64,000 bases of DNA from CAYNRE01 sp964399535 (GCA_964399535.1 CAYNRE010000032.1:434001-498000), one strand, 5' to 3'. Shown: positions 17,400 to 26,837, counted from the stretch's first letter. Made by a program: numbers and translations. The notes: generated by a model from the sequence alone, not told the origin.

Positions 17400-17598
17400 C
17401 ACTGCGATCAATCATTGATGGCGTGATTGACCTTATCGTGTCGTGCCAGAAGCTAGCGAGCGTGCCCGTTCGAACAACGCTCGTCCCTCGGTTATTTTCG
17501 AAGAGTGAGGAACAGTTTTCGCTTGGAACGCGTCGGACTTGTCGCTCCGACCTTCCCGCCGACAATCCTTGACAGCCGGTTCACTTCGATTCGACAGC

Positions 17599-19401
17599 TT
17601 ACCCACCCGCTGGCGTTCCGCCGGCCGCCTGTTCGTCGAGCCAGGACTGCATCCGCGATTCCAGCACCGTCAGCGGCAGGCTCCCCTGGTCCAGCAGCCG
17701 GTCGTGAAACGCCCGCACGTCGAACCGCGGACCCAGCCTCTCTTCCGCCTCGCAGCGCAACTGGCGAATCTTCAGCTCGCCCATCTTGTAGGCCAGCGCC
17801 TGGCCGGGCCAGGCGATGTAGCGGTCGACCTCGGTGCGAATGTTGTGCAGCGCCAGGGCCGTATTCTCGGCCATGAAATCGATGGCCTGCTCGCGGCTCC
17901 AGCCCAGGTAGTGCATGCCCGAATCGACTACCAGGCGGCAAGCGCGCCACATCTCGTAGCTCAGCCGGCCGAAATCGCTGTAGGGGTCTTCGTAGAACCC
18001 CAGTTCCAGCCCCAGCCGCTCGGAGTACAGGCCCCAGCCCTCGACAAAAGCTGTGAAATGCGTGAACCGCCGAAAGGCCGGCACCTCGCTCAATTCCTGT
18101 TGCAGGGCCAGTTGCAAATGGTGGCCCGGTACCGCCTCGTGCAACGAGAGGGCCTCGAGCTCGTACAGCGGCCGGCTCTTTAGGTCGTAGGTATTCACAT
18201 AATAGAAGCCAGCCCGGGTGCCGTCGCCCGCGGGGGGCTGATAATAGGCCGTGGTGGTACGCGGCGCGACATAGGCGGGCACCTCGCGCACGCCGTAGGG
18301 GGTTCGCGGCAGCCGTCCGAACAGGCGAGGCAACTCGCCGTCGATGCGCTTCAGCACCCGGCTCACTTTTTCCAACAGCTCCTCGCCGCTGGTGGCATAG
18401 AACTTGGGCTCCTGGCGAAGAAAGTCGACGAACGCGGCGAAATCGCCATCGAAGCCGCTCCGGCGGATCACCTCGTCCATCTCGGCGCGGATTCGCCGCA
18501 CCTCGGCCAGCCCGGTTTCATGCACCACCTCGGGCGCCACGTCGAGCGTGGTGTGCTTTTTCACCAGGTGGCGGTAGTACTCTCGCCCCCGCGGTAGCAC
18601 GCTACAGGCAATCGTGCCGCGGGCGGCCGGCACATATTCCTGGCGGAGAAAATCGAGAAACAACCGGTAGCCGGGCACCACGCTCTGTTGAATCGCCTCG
18701 GCCGCCGCCCCGCGCAGCCGCTGTTGATCGGCCGGCTGAATATCGCCGGGCAGCTCGTCGAGCGGCCGATAGAGCAGGCTCTGGCGGGCATCGTCGACCA
18801 ATTGGGCCTCGAGCGGCTCGGCATACCCCTCGAGCACCACGGCGGGCAAGGTCATGTGGGCGGCCATTGCCTCGCGAAGCAGTTCCACGTGCTGCTCGGC
18901 CCAGGTGCGAAAGCCCCTCAAACGCGCCACATAGGCTTCGTAGTCGGCCAAGGTTTCCAGCGGCATTTGCCGCGGCAATTCGGGAAAATCGAGGTGAAAA
19001 CCGCTCCGATTGGTAATCGGCATCAGGTAGGCCTGGTACTGGTCGTCGCCCAGCCATTGGGCGAGCACCACCGAGAACACGTCGTAGTTTAGTTGCGCTG
19101 CGGCCGGTAGCGCGGCACGATCGATCCGGGCCAGGCGGGCTTGGAAATCCTGACGGGCCTGCTCTCGGCGCCGAGCGTCGCCGAGCGAAACCCGGGGAAG
19201 CCGGTCGTTCCAACGATGGTCTCCCGCCCAGGTGGCCAGCAGCGGATCTTCGCTGAGCTCGAATTGCCAGGCCTCGTCGATCAGGGCCGCCAGGGCTTCG
19301 TCGGCCGGCTTCTCGTCGCCGGCCCGCGAAAACGGTTCGCCATGCGCCAGCCACAACAGCGCCGCCAACACCACAGCGGTCGATCGACGTGCCTTCGTCA
19401 T
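17599..19401 (-). CDS. DUF885 family putative metallopeptidase, exported
   Basis: A 600-residue protein with a cleavable signal (about residues 8-27). The DUF885 family resembles zinc carboxypeptidases; its hallmark HExxPGHH-type motif is here as HEAVPGHHLQ at residues 421-430, supplying likely metal ligands and the catalytic Glu422. Other family segments are SEDPLLATWAGDHRWNDRLP (50-69), PRTPYGVREVPAYVAPRTTT (about 365-384) and FVEGWGLYSERLGLELGFY further on. Expected role: peptide or ester hydrolysis in the periplasm. It lies downstream of the metallophosphoesterase gene on the same strand, but a terminator-like hairpin separates them. A 6-bp hairpin (17532-17551) lies some 50 bases past its stop. 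Confidence 0.9.
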   Translation of the reverse strand: MTKARRSTAVVLAALLWLAHGEPFSRAGDEKPADEALAALIDEAWQFELSEDPLLATWAGDHRWNDRLPRVSLGDARRREQARQDFQARLARIDRAALPAAAQLNYDVFSVVLAQWLGDDQYQAYLMPITNRSGFHLDFPELPRQMPLETLADYEAYVARLRGFRTWAEQHVELLREAMAAHMTLPAVVLEGYAEPLEAQLVDDARQSLLYRPLDELPGDIQPADQQRLRGAAAEAIQQSVVPGYRLFLDFLRQEYVPAARGTIACSVLPRGREYYRHLVKKHTTLDVAPEVVHETGLAEVRRIRAEMDEVIRRSGFDGDFAAFVDFLRQEPKFYATSGEELLEKVSRVLKRIDGELPRLFGRLPRTPYGVREVPAYVAPRTTTAYYQPPAGDGTRAGFYYVNTYDLKSRPLYELEALSLHEAVPGHHLQLALQQELSEVPAFRRFTHFTAFVEGWGLYSERLGLELGFYEDPYSDFGRLSYEMWRACRLVVDSGMHYLGWSREQAIDFMAENTALALHNIRTEVDRYIAWPGQALAYKMGELKIRQLRCEAEERLGPRFDVRAFHDRLLDQGSLPLTVLESRMQSWLDEQAAGGTPAGG

Positions 19402-19416
19402 GTGAAAACCTACTAG

Positions 19417-19456
19417 AAAAACTCACCCAGCCCCCGGCGCGGCGGGGTCGAGGTGA
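19417..19456 (-). terminator. Intrinsic terminator of the metallophosphoesterase gene
   Basis: Read on the minus strand: TCACC, CCCCG, a 6-base loop, CGGGG, GGTGA, then G and TTTTT. The two perfect 5-bp stems are separated by a 4x4 internal loop. It begins 20 bases past the stop at 19477 and ends 16 bases before the DUF885 start at 19401. Confidence 0.65.
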
Positions 19457-19476
19457 CCAGAAAAGAACGGATTGCG

Positions 19477-20469
19477 CTAGGTCCGGGGTACCCAGCCATA
19501 TTCGACGTAGTCGTGCTCGAACGAGCCGTCGTCGTACAGGTCGATCAGGGCGTAGCCTGCTTCGCATTCCTGGTGGCGCCCCTTCCACCAATTGCCGCTC
19601 ACGGCCCCGTTGCACAGATAGGTGACGCCGTTGTAGTCCACGCGGTCGACCAGGTGCATGTGCCCGCTCAGACAGAGCTTAACCTGGGGGTGGCGTCCGA
19701 ACAGGTCTTTCAGCTTAAGCGCGTCGGTGTGAATCCAGGCGCCGGGAATCTGCCAGTTGCCGCTCTTGGAGTAGTCGTCGCCGAAGAAGTAGGGCGTGGC
19801 GCTAACAATGGGAATGTGCGAGACGACCAACACCGGGGTATTGACCGAGGTTTTTCCCAGGTCCTGCTCCAACCACTCAAACTGGGCGTCGTCGAGCCGA
19901 GCCGTGTACGAGCCCGGCGGCTCGGCCGGCTGGGTGCTGTCGAGAAATACGAAGTGCCAACCTGACTGGTCAACGCTGTAGTAGCGCTCGGGCAGACCGA
20001 GGGCCTCGACCGCCCAGCCTTTGCCAAATCGCGGATCGGCCTGATCGGCCCGGCTCTTGGCCTGATCCCATCCCCAAACGTCGTGGTTGCCAATGGCCGA
20101 GCGAACCGGCAGCGAGCACTCGGCCGAGAGCACGCGCTTCCAAAGATCCCACTGCAGCTTGGTCCGATCGGCACTCGCCGCAAAACCGTCCATGATCGAG
20201 TCGCCACTGGTAATCAACAGTTCGGGCTTGTCCTTCTGCTCCTGAAGATGGTTTAGGCAGGCGGCCATGCCCTCGTCGGCCTTGAGCTCGGGCTGCACGT
20301 GGATGTCGCTCAGTTGGGCCACGCGCAGCACTCGCTTGCGATCGGGCATCGGGGCGGCGCGCGCGACGGCCGAAGGCCCCAGCCCCGCGGCGGCGCCGGC
20401 GGCCAGGGCCGCTCGTTTCAGAGCCTGGCGGCGAGTGGTCGCAGCGGGCAGCAAGCGAGTGGTATGCAT
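19477..20469 (-). CDS. Tat-exported calcineurin-like metallophosphoesterase
   Basis: A 330-residue protein with a Tat-type leader (TTRRQALKRAALAAGAAAGL, residues 11-30; twin Arg at 13-14) and the five metallophosphoesterase motifs in order: SDIHV (D55, H57), SGDSIMD (D90), GNHD (127-130), VVSHIPI (about 220) and SGHMH (about 272). These bind a dinuclear metal centre that hydrolyses phosphomonoesters or diesters. It should act in the periplasm; the substrate is unknown, with cyclic nucleotide or purple-acid-like esters possible. The gene ends at a good intrinsic terminator and is divergent from the PhoPQ-related gene. Confidence 0.92.
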   Translation of the reverse strand: MHTTRLLPAATTRRQALKRAALAAGAAAGLGPSAVARAAPMPDRKRVLRVAQLSDIHVQPELKADEGMAACLNHLQEQKDKPELLITSGDSIMDGFAASADRTKLQWDLWKRVLSAECSLPVRSAIGNHDVWGWDQAKSRADQADPRFGKGWAVEALGLPERYYSVDQSGWHFVFLDSTQPAEPPGSYTARLDDAQFEWLEQDLGKTSVNTPVLVVSHIPIVSATPYFFGDDYSKSGNWQIPGAWIHTDALKLKDLFGRHPQVKLCLSGHMHLVDRVDYNGVTYLCNGAVSGNWWKGRHQECEAGYALIDLYDDGSFEHDYVEYGWVPRT

Positions 20470-20828
20470 ACGACGAGGCCCCCCAAACAGCTAAGGTCGG
20501 TGATGACGAACTACGCTTCGGCCTACCCCCCGCTCGGGTCGGCAACCGAGACCGGCGGCTCAACACTGCGAAATGCTAATGCCTGGCTACCGATCGTGCC
20601 ACTCTCCGAGCGTGCCGCTTCGCACAGAAGCACGCAGCCCGAAGGTCTTCGCAGTTGACCGACTGCGATCTTGCGACTTGGTTGCGGCAGGGCTTGCGGT
20701 GGATTACCCTCACACGCGCGGTGGGGTCGGTCCGCCCAAAAGCGGTTTCCCCAGGGTGGGGATGCGGCCAGGCGGCGGCAGGGGGCCCGAGCGGTTCCGT
20801 TCTTCTTGGTTAGGCCTGGGTGAAAACG
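20470..20828. other. Divergent intergenic region, 359 bases
   Basis: Contains the 5' regions of the minus-strand metallophosphoesterase and the plus-strand PhoPQ-related gene. I see a weak plus-strand TTGCGG-N17-TACCCT pair but nothing firm, and no gene or repeat. Confidence 0.4.
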
Positions 20829-22262
20829 ATGAATCTGTTGCGATGGGCTAAGGCGGGATTGGGGATGTCGATCGGGGCCGGTCTGCTGGCCGCTGGCGCC
20901 CTGCTGGCGGGCACGATGCTGCGGGCCGAGGAACTGGCTTCTCCGGAAACTTCGCTCGACCGATACGTAGCCGCTCCCGATCCGAGCTACGAGTGGAAGC
21001 TGGTCAACACGATCGAGGAAGACGGCTACACGACCTATGTCATCGACCTGACCTCGCAGACCTGGCGAACCACCCAAGACGTGGATCGCCCGCTTTGGCA
21101 ACACCACCTGGTCGTGGTTCGGCCCAAGGAAGTCAAGTTCGAGACCGGCTTTCTGTTTATCGGCGGCGGGGCCAACGGGCGCGAGCCCCCCACCTCGGCC
21201 GATCCGTTGGTGGTTCAAATCGCCCGCCAAAGCCAGTCGGTCGTAACCGAACTGAAACAGGTTCCCAATCAGCCGCTCATCTTCCACAACGATGGCAAGA
21301 AGCGCACCGAAGATGACCTGATCGGCTACACCTGGGACCAATTCATGAAGACGGGCGACGACACCTGGCCGGCCCGCCTGCCGATGGTCAAAAGCGCGGT
21401 CCGGGCCATGGACACGATCACTGCCTTTTGTGCCAGCGACGCCGGAGGCAAGCTCAAGGTGGACCGCTTCGTGGTGGCCGGCGGCTCGAAGCGGGGCTGG
21501 ACTACCTGGCTGACCGGAGCGGTCGACCCGCGCGTGGTCGCCATCGTGCCGGCCGTAATCGACGTGCTCAACGTGCGCAAGTCGATGCAGCACCATCACG
21601 ACGCCTACGGCTTCTGGGCCCCGGCCGTGTGGAATTACGTGCAGCACAAAATCGTGCACCGCAAAGATACGCCCGAGCACGAAGCCCTGATGAAGATCGA
21701 AGACCCCTTCAGCTACCGGGCCCGACTGACGATGCCCAAGTTCATCGTCAACGCCGCGGGAGACGAGTTCTTCTTGCCCGATTCGTCGCAGTTCTATTTC
21801 GACGAGTTGCAGGGCGAAAAACACCTGCGCTACGTGGCCAACGCCAAGCACTCGCTTTCCGGCAGCGATGCCCCGCAGAGCATCCTGGCCTTTTACCTGG
21901 CGATTCTGAAAAACCATCCACGTCCAAACTTCAGTTGGAAATTTGCCGACGATGGTTCGATTCAGGTCCACACCGAAGACCGGCCGCAACTGGTTCAAAT
22001 GTGGGCCGCCACGAACCCCAAGGCCCGCGATTTCCGGCTCGACGTAATCGGCAAGGCCTACCAGAGCACCACGCTCGAGGACCAGGGCGACGGCAACTAC
22101 GTGGCCCAAGTGCCCACGCCCGAGGCGGGCTGGACGGCGTTCTTCGTGGAGCTGACCTTCGACCAGGGGGAAGTGGTACCGCTGAAGTTCACCACCGCGG
22201 TTCGGGTCACTCCCAATACGCTGCCGCACGAGGGGAAGCCGACCGCCGGAGGCGGAGAATAA
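20829..22262 (+). CDS. PhoPQ-activated pathogenicity-related (PqaA-like) protein
   Basis: A 477-residue exported protein of the PhoPQ_related family (PqaA in Salmonella, AprA in Dictyostelium), an alpha/beta-hydrolase-like group. A signal sequence covers about residues 10-32. The putative nucleophile is in VVAGGSKRGWTTW (Ser220); FIVNAAGDEFFLP supplies the acid and VANAKHSL the histidine. Other family landmarks are PLWQHHLVVVRPKEV, FIGGGANG and GFWAPAVWNYVQHKI. Biological role is poorly known; in Planctomycetes it is simply a conserved secreted hydrolase-like protein. The ATG at 20829 is taken as start; the in-frame GTG at 20820 is an alternative. Confidence 0.92.
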   Translation: MNLLRWAKAGLGMSIGAGLLAAGALLAGTMLRAEELASPETSLDRYVAAPDPSYEWKLVNTIEEDGYTTYVIDLTSQTWRTTQDVDRPLWQHHLVVVRPKEVKFETGFLFIGGGANGREPPTSADPLVVQIARQSQSVVTELKQVPNQPLIFHNDGKKRTEDDLIGYTWDQFMKTGDDTWPARLPMVKSAVRAMDTITAFCASDAGGKLKVDRFVVAGGSKRGWTTWLTGAVDPRVVAIVPAVIDVLNVRKSMQHHHDAYGFWAPAVWNYVQHKIVHRKDTPEHEALMKIEDPFSYRARLTMPKFIVNAAGDEFFLPDSSQFYFDELQGEKHLRYVANAKHSLSGSDAPQSILAFYLAILKNHPRPNFSWKFADDGSIQVHTEDRPQLVQMWAATNPKARDFRLDVIGKAYQSTTLEDQGDGNYVAQVPTPEAGWTAFFVELTFDQGEVVPLKFTTAVRVTPNTLPHEGKPTAGGGE

Positions 22263-22672
22263 CTCTCTCTTGCGGCCTGGGGCGCGGGCCCGTGTCGGAG
22301 TCGCGCGGTTTTCGCCGCACGCCCCCTGGCGAGCGCCCCGAGCCTGGCCTAAAATCCGTCGCTCGCCGCGGTACCGGGCTTCGGCCCGCAGCCCGGCGAA
22401 CGAGGGGAGTGGGGTCACGGTAGATCCAGCGATCGACAGCCGGAAGCCGCGCGGGCTTTCGGCCTTCTCACTGCTGCCATGGTGGGTGCAGCACTCACGC
22501 GTTGCTGGTTTCAAGCGGCCGTACCCACTCGGGAGCCGGCCTTGGCGACTGGCGGCGCGAGCAGGCTCACCCGCGAACCACCAAGCATGATGCGCCGTGA
22601 GCGTCGTCCGCCGCGCCTTCAAGGGGGCGCACGGATCGAGGCGCCCCGGCCAGGAGGCAAACCGCTCGCGCC
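22263..22672. other. Intergenic region, 410 bases
   Basis: Between the PhoPQ-related gene and the next plus-strand gene. It holds the AGGAGG ribosome site at 22652-22657, 15 bases before the next ATG. I see no gene, repeat or RNA otherwise. Confidence 0.4.
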
Positions 22673-23488
22673 ATGGATTCGACACAAACCCCGCTGGCTC
22701 CGGAACTGGAAACCACGAGCCTGGAATTCGCCGGCCGCTGGCATCGGCTGGTCAGCACCACCAACTGGGAAAAAGGCCGCCTCATTCACGAGTGGCGCTC
22801 CGCATTGATCGAGGCCGATGCGCCGGCCACGAGCTATTCCGACGAGGCCTGGAGCCGCCGGGTCGGGGGTGTTAGCGGGCAGCACGTGGGCCGGCTGCGG
22901 CGCGTTTGGGAGCGCTTCGCCGAAACCCGGGATACCTATACCGGACTGTTTTGGAGCCATTTCGCCGCCTCGCTGGAATGGGAAGACGCCGAGCTCTGGC
23001 TCGAGGGCGCCGTGCAAAACCAGTGGTCGGTGGCCCGCATGCGGGAAGGCCGCTGGGAAGCGCTCGGCGCACCGGCCGACAAGAAGCCCCGCCCGGAAGA
23101 AGTGATCTCGAGTGAATGGGACGAGGAAGCGGGCCAGGGGACCGATGTCCTGGCCCTTCCCCGGTTGACCGCCGACCTGGCCGAGGTAATGGATCCCTCC
23201 GGCAGCCGCGAACCGGACCGCGGCCCGGATGATTCGTACGACGCATCGGCCGGCGAGCTGGACGAAACGGCCCCCTGGGAGGACGAATCCTCGGGCCCAG
23301 GGGGTCCCGCCGAATCGGCCCGCCCCTTCGCCGACTTGCCCGAATTGCCCGACGACCTGGCCGAGGCCGTCGATCAATTCAAGCTGGTCATCGTCCGGTA
23401 CCGCGAGGAAGCCTGGCAGTCGGTGTCGCAAGAGACCGTGCTCGCCACGATCGAGGCTTTACGCCGCTTCGCGCTGCTCTCGGGCTAA
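22673..23488 (+). CDS. Unassigned soluble protein, planctomycete-type
   Basis: A 271-residue protein of unknown function. The first ~135 residues are well ordered: NWEKGRLIHEWRSALIEAD, SYSDEAWSRRVGGVSGQHVG, then RRVWERFAETRDTYTGLFWS and LEWEDAELWLEGAVQNQWSV followed by MREGRWEALG. This looks like a helical, DNA-binding-like domain (tryptophan-rich helices with an arginine-rich turn); similar starts occur in other planctomycete genomes as I recall. Residues ~140-225 are acidic, low-complexity linker. A short C-terminal helical segment (about 230-268, LPDDLAEAVDQFKLVIVRYR) closes the protein. No signal or membrane segment. An 8-bp hairpin follows the stop. Confidence 0.75.
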   Translation: MDSTQTPLAPELETTSLEFAGRWHRLVSTTNWEKGRLIHEWRSALIEADAPATSYSDEAWSRRVGGVSGQHVGRLRRVWERFAETRDTYTGLFWSHFAASLEWEDAELWLEGAVQNQWSVARMREGRWEALGAPADKKPRPEEVISSEWDEEAGQGTDVLALPRLTADLAEVMDPSGSREPDRGPDDSYDASAGELDETAPWEDESSGPGGPAESARPFADLPELPDDLAEAVDQFKLVIVRYREEAWQSVSQETVLATIEALRRFALLSG

Positions 23489-23489
23489 C

Positions 23490-23517
23490 GCCCGGGTGGC
23501 TGTTGATTGACCCGGGC
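23490..23517 (+). terminator. 8-bp GC hairpin without U tract
   Basis: GCCCGGGT (23490-23497) pairs perfectly with ACCCGGGC (23510-23517) across a 12-base loop, beginning two bases after the TAA of the unassigned gene. No run of Ts follows. Confidence 0.45.
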
Positions 23518-23682
23518 CCCGACGGCGCTCGCGCCAAAAAGCCGGTTGACCGATCAGCCGCGAGCCCGTAAACCAGCCCGAAGAGCCCTGGCCGCCGGCG
23601 AGTTGTTTCAGGGACCCGTCCGGGCAGTACCCCCGGCTGGTCCGCCCCCCGCCGATCCGCGCCCAAGGAGGAGTGCCGCCCG

Positions 23683-25251
23683 ATGCATGGTCCGAAGATC
23701 ACCCGCGCCCTCATCAGCACCAGCGACAAGTCGGGGTTGTTGCCGTTAGCCCGGGGCCTGCACCAGGCGGGAATCGAGCTAATCAGCACGGGGGGCACGC
23801 GGCGGTTTCTCGAAGAGAGCGGCCTGCCGGTGCGCGACATTTCGGACTACACCGGCTTTCCGGAAATGATGGACGGCCGGGTGAAGACCCTGCACCCCAA
23901 AGTACACGGCGGAATCTTGCGGCGCGACGACCATCCCGAAGATCTGCAGGCGATGGCCGCCCATGGCATTCTGCCGATCGAGCTGGTGGTGGTGAACCTG
24001 TACCCGTTCGCGGCGACCGTGGCCCGGCCCGGTGTAACGCCCGACGAAGTGATCGAGCAGATCGATATTGGCGGGCCCTCGCTGGTGCGGGGGGCGGCCA
24101 AGAACCATGCCTTCACCACCATCGTTACCAGCCCGGGCCAGTACGAGGCCGTGCTGGCCCAGATCGCGGCCCACGGCGGCACGAACCTGGAACTGCGCCG
24201 GCAGTTGGCCGGCGCCGCCTATGCCCTGACCGCGGCATACGATCGCGATATCGCCGATTGGTTCGCCCACCAAGAGTGTCGGGATGGCTTCCCGCCCACG
24301 CTTTCGCTGCGTTTAAGCCGGCGCTCGGTGCTGCGCTACGGAGAAAACCCCCACCAAACCGCCGCTCTCTACGGCGAGGAATCTCCTCGGGGGGCAAGCC
24401 TGGTCGGAGCGCGGCAGCTTCACGGCAAAGAGCTCTCGTACAACAACCTGCTCGACCTGGATAGCGCGCTGGCCATTGTTGGCGGCCTGCAGCAGCCGGC
24501 CGCCGCCGTCATCAAACACAACAACCCCTGCGGGGCCGCCGCGGCCCCCGCGTTACATTCGGCGCTCGAGCGGGCCCTGGCCGGCGATCCGCTCAGTGCG
24601 TTCGGATCGGTGATCGGGCTGAATCGCCCGGTCGATGCCGCCACGGCCGAGGTGCTTTGTGCCCCCGGGTTGTTCGTCGAGGCGATCGTGGCCCCTTGCT
24701 TCGAGGCGGCGGCGGTCGCGGCCCTGACGACCCGGCCCAAGTGGAAGGCCAACGTGCGCCTGTTGGAGGTGGGGCCGCTCGGCGAGCGGAGCCCGGCCTG
24801 GGACTATCGCCGCATCGCCGGGGGGCTGCTCATGCAGCAGGCCGACGATCGCCCGGACCCGCGCGGCGAGTGGCGCGTGGTGACCGAGCGGCAGCCCAGC
24901 GATCGGGAGCGGAGCGACCTGGAATTCGCTTGGGAGCTGGTGCGGCACGTGAAATCGAACGCGATTGTCGTGGCGGCCGATCAAACCCTGTGGGGCGCGG
25001 GGGCGGGCCAAATGAGCCGGGTCGATTCGGTGGAAATCGCCCTCCGCAAGGCGGGCCCCCATGCCGCGGGGGCCGCCCTGGCCAGCGACGCGTTCTTTCC
25101 CTTTCCCGATTCGATCGAAGCCGCGGCCGCCGCCGGCATCCGGGCCGTGATTCAACCGGGCGGATCGAAGAAAGACGACGAGGTCATCGCCGCCTCGAAC
25201 CGCCACGGCCTGGCGATGATCTTCACCGGCCGCCGCCACTTCAAGCACTAG
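23683..25251 (+). CDS. purH: Bifunctional AICAR transformylase / IMP cyclohydrolase
   Basis: A 522-residue enzyme for the last two steps of IMP synthesis: formylation of AICAR by 10-formyl-THF, then ring closure. The cyclohydrolase domain is N-terminal (about 1-200): ALISTSDKSGLLPLARGL, ELISTGGTRRFLEESG, GFPEMMDGRVKTLHPKVHGG and IDIGGPSLVRGAAKNH. The transformylase domain follows, with RYGENPHQTAALYG, GKELSYNNLLDLDSAL, the catalytic KHNNPCG and SDAFFPFPDSIEAAA, ending in RHFKH. Full family length. The start has an AAGGAGGAG ribosome site at 23665-23673. It is 14 bases upstream of trpC and likely cotranscribed. Confidence 0.97.
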   Translation: MHGPKITRALISTSDKSGLLPLARGLHQAGIELISTGGTRRFLEESGLPVRDISDYTGFPEMMDGRVKTLHPKVHGGILRRDDHPEDLQAMAAHGILPIELVVVNLYPFAATVARPGVTPDEVIEQIDIGGPSLVRGAAKNHAFTTIVTSPGQYEAVLAQIAAHGGTNLELRRQLAGAAYALTAAYDRDIADWFAHQECRDGFPPTLSLRLSRRSVLRYGENPHQTAALYGEESPRGASLVGARQLHGKELSYNNLLDLDSALAIVGGLQQPAAAVIKHNNPCGAAAAPALHSALERALAGDPLSAFGSVIGLNRPVDAATAEVLCAPGLFVEAIVAPCFEAAAVAALTTRPKWKANVRLLEVGPLGERSPAWDYRRIAGGLLMQQADDRPDPRGEWRVVTERQPSDRERSDLEFAWELVRHVKSNAIVVAADQTLWGAGAGQMSRVDSVEIALRKAGPHAAGAALASDAFFPFPDSIEAAAAAGIRAVIQPGGSKKDDEVIAASNRHGLAMIFTGRRHFKH

Positions 25252-25265
25252 GCCCCCGGCCAACC

Positions 25266-26051
25266 ATGCCCACAATTCTCGACCAGATTGTCGCCACCAA
25301 GCGGGAAGAAATTGCCGCGGCCAAACAGCGCGTCGCTGAGCGGGCCTTGCGCGAGCAACTGGCGCTGGCGCCGGCCCCCCGCGATTTTTTCGCCGCGGTC
25401 ACGGCCCCCGGCGCGGTTCGACTGATCGCCGAGGTCAAGAAAGCCAGCCCCTCGCGCGGCGTGATTCGCGCCGACTTCGACCCGCTTGCCATCGCCCGTA
25501 CCTACCAGCGCCACGGGGCCAGCGCGCTGAGCGTGCTGACCGACAGCCCCTATTTCCAAGGCTCGCTCGACACCCTGCGAAGCGTGCGGGCCGCGGTGGA
25601 ACTGCCGGTGCTACGCAAGGATTTTATTCTCGACCCCTACCAGGTCTTCGAAGCCCGCGCGGCGGGGGCCGACGCCGTGTTGCTAATCGCCGAGTGTTTG
25701 GACGATTGCCACTTGCGCAGTCTGCACAACCTGATTATCGAGTTGGGAATGACCCCGCTGGTGGAACTGTACGAGCCGGCCAACCTGCCCCGGGTGCTCG
25801 AGGCGGGCGCCCTGCTGGTGGGGGTGAACAACCGCGACCTGCGAACGTTTGTCACCGACCTGGATCACACGCTGCGGCTTCGGCAACAGATTCCACAAGA
25901 GTGCTTCGTGGTGGCCGAGAGCGGCATTCGCACGGCGGCCGACGTAGCCCGGCTGGCCGCCGCCAACGTAAGCGCCATTTTGGTCGGCGAGAGCCTGATG
26001 CAGGCCCCCGATATCGGCGTGGCCGTCGACCGATTGCTCGGCCCGGCCTAG
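25266..26051 (+). CDS. trpC: Indole-3-glycerol-phosphate synthase
   Basis: A 261-residue TIM-barrel enzyme converting CdRP to indole-3-glycerol phosphate in tryptophan synthesis. Motifs: LIAEVKKASPSRGVIRADFD (catalytic Lys near residue 58), LSVLTDSPYFQGS, LPVLRKDFILDPYQVFEARA, ADAVLLIAECL, LVGVNNRDLRTF, VVAESGIRTAADV and ILVGESLM. Start at the ATG at 25266, 14 bases after purH; an in-frame extension upstream would read through purH and has no support. Other trp genes are absent from the window, so trpC is detached from any trp operon and tied to a purine gene instead. Confidence 0.97.
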   Translation: MPTILDQIVATKREEIAAAKQRVAERALREQLALAPAPRDFFAAVTAPGAVRLIAEVKKASPSRGVIRADFDPLAIARTYQRHGASALSVLTDSPYFQGSLDTLRSVRAAVELPVLRKDFILDPYQVFEARAAGADAVLLIAECLDDCHLRSLHNLIIELGMTPLVELYEPANLPRVLEAGALLVGVNNRDLRTFVTDLDHTLRLRQQIPQECFVVAESGIRTAADVARLAAANVSAILVGESLMQAPDIGVAVDRLLGPA

Positions 26052-26086
26052 CAAGCCCGCTCACTTCCGCGGCAGGCTGCCGGTGC

Positions 26087-26602
26087 TCAGACGGCCACGG
26101 AAATGATGGCCTGGAAGTCGGGATCGCCCCGGAGCGGGTCGAAGTCGGACTCGCTCCCCACCAGCTCGCGATAATGCGCGTCGAGCCCGATGGCCCGCGA
26201 CAGGTACCCGAGCGCCTGGGGCTTGCCGCCGGCCAGGCTCCAGTAGCAGGCCAGGTTATAAAGGACCAGCGCTTCGGACTCGGCCACCCCCTCGGCCCGC
26301 TCCAGCGATTCAATGGCCAGATCGATTCGCCCCGTGCGCTTGTAACACCAGCCCAAGGCGAGCCAAACGTGGACATTGCTGGGCGCCAAGTCGGCGGCCC
26401 GCCGGAGGGGCTCAATCGCCTCGGCAAACCGCTGGGCCGATCGCAGGGCCTCGCCCCGCAGGTACAGGGCGTGGCCTTTCATCGCCTCTGGCTCGCCCAG
26501 CCGATCGAGCACCGCCAGCGCGTGGTCATACATCGACAACTCGAGGTAGCCCTCGGCTTCGCGCAGTAGCCGCGTCGCTCGTATCCGGGCAGGCGTCACC
26601 AT
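26087..26602 (-). CDS. Tetratricopeptide-repeat protein
   Basis: A 171-residue protein made largely of TPR helices: YLELSMYDHALAVLDRLG, KGHALYLRGEALRSAQRFAE, VHVWLALGWCYKRTGRIDLA, LVLYNLACYWSLAGGKPQAL, and a final FDPLRGDPDFQAIISV, a common ending of bacterial TPR proteins. TPRs mediate protein-protein contact; no partner is evident. The start at 26602 (MVTPARIRATRLL) is chosen because the frame upstream is proline/arginine-rich and unlike the family. It converges on trpC with 35 bases between and lies downstream of the HDOD gene on the same strand. Confidence 0.85.
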   Translation of the reverse strand: MVTPARIRATRLLREAEGYLELSMYDHALAVLDRLGEPEAMKGHALYLRGEALRSAQRFAEAIEPLRRAADLAPSNVHVWLALGWCYKRTGRIDLAIESLERAEGVAESEALVLYNLACYWSLAGGKPQALGYLSRAIGLDAHYRELVGSESDFDPLRGDPDFQAIISVAV

Positions 26603-26837
26603 CGGGAGACACGTCCCAGGGGGTACGCGAACCAAACCCCTCCGGCCGCGCGGCAGGGGGCACCGGATCGCTACTTCCATTTTACCCGCTGGATCGTTCG
26701 GGCCAATTGCCAATTGCCGGCCGGCCACGACTTCTGCTCAAGTTTCTCGGCACGACCCGCACCCGGGCGCTTAGGTACCGCAGCCGGAACAAACTGCACG
26801 CCGACGGCCGGCGCGTGGGGCGGCGGGCGTTTGGGCC

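Noticed and set aside
20523..22685. 720-codon minus-strand frame over the PhoPQ-related gene
   Set aside because: Shadow frame; low-complexity His/Gln/Gly-rich translation with no recognisable protein.
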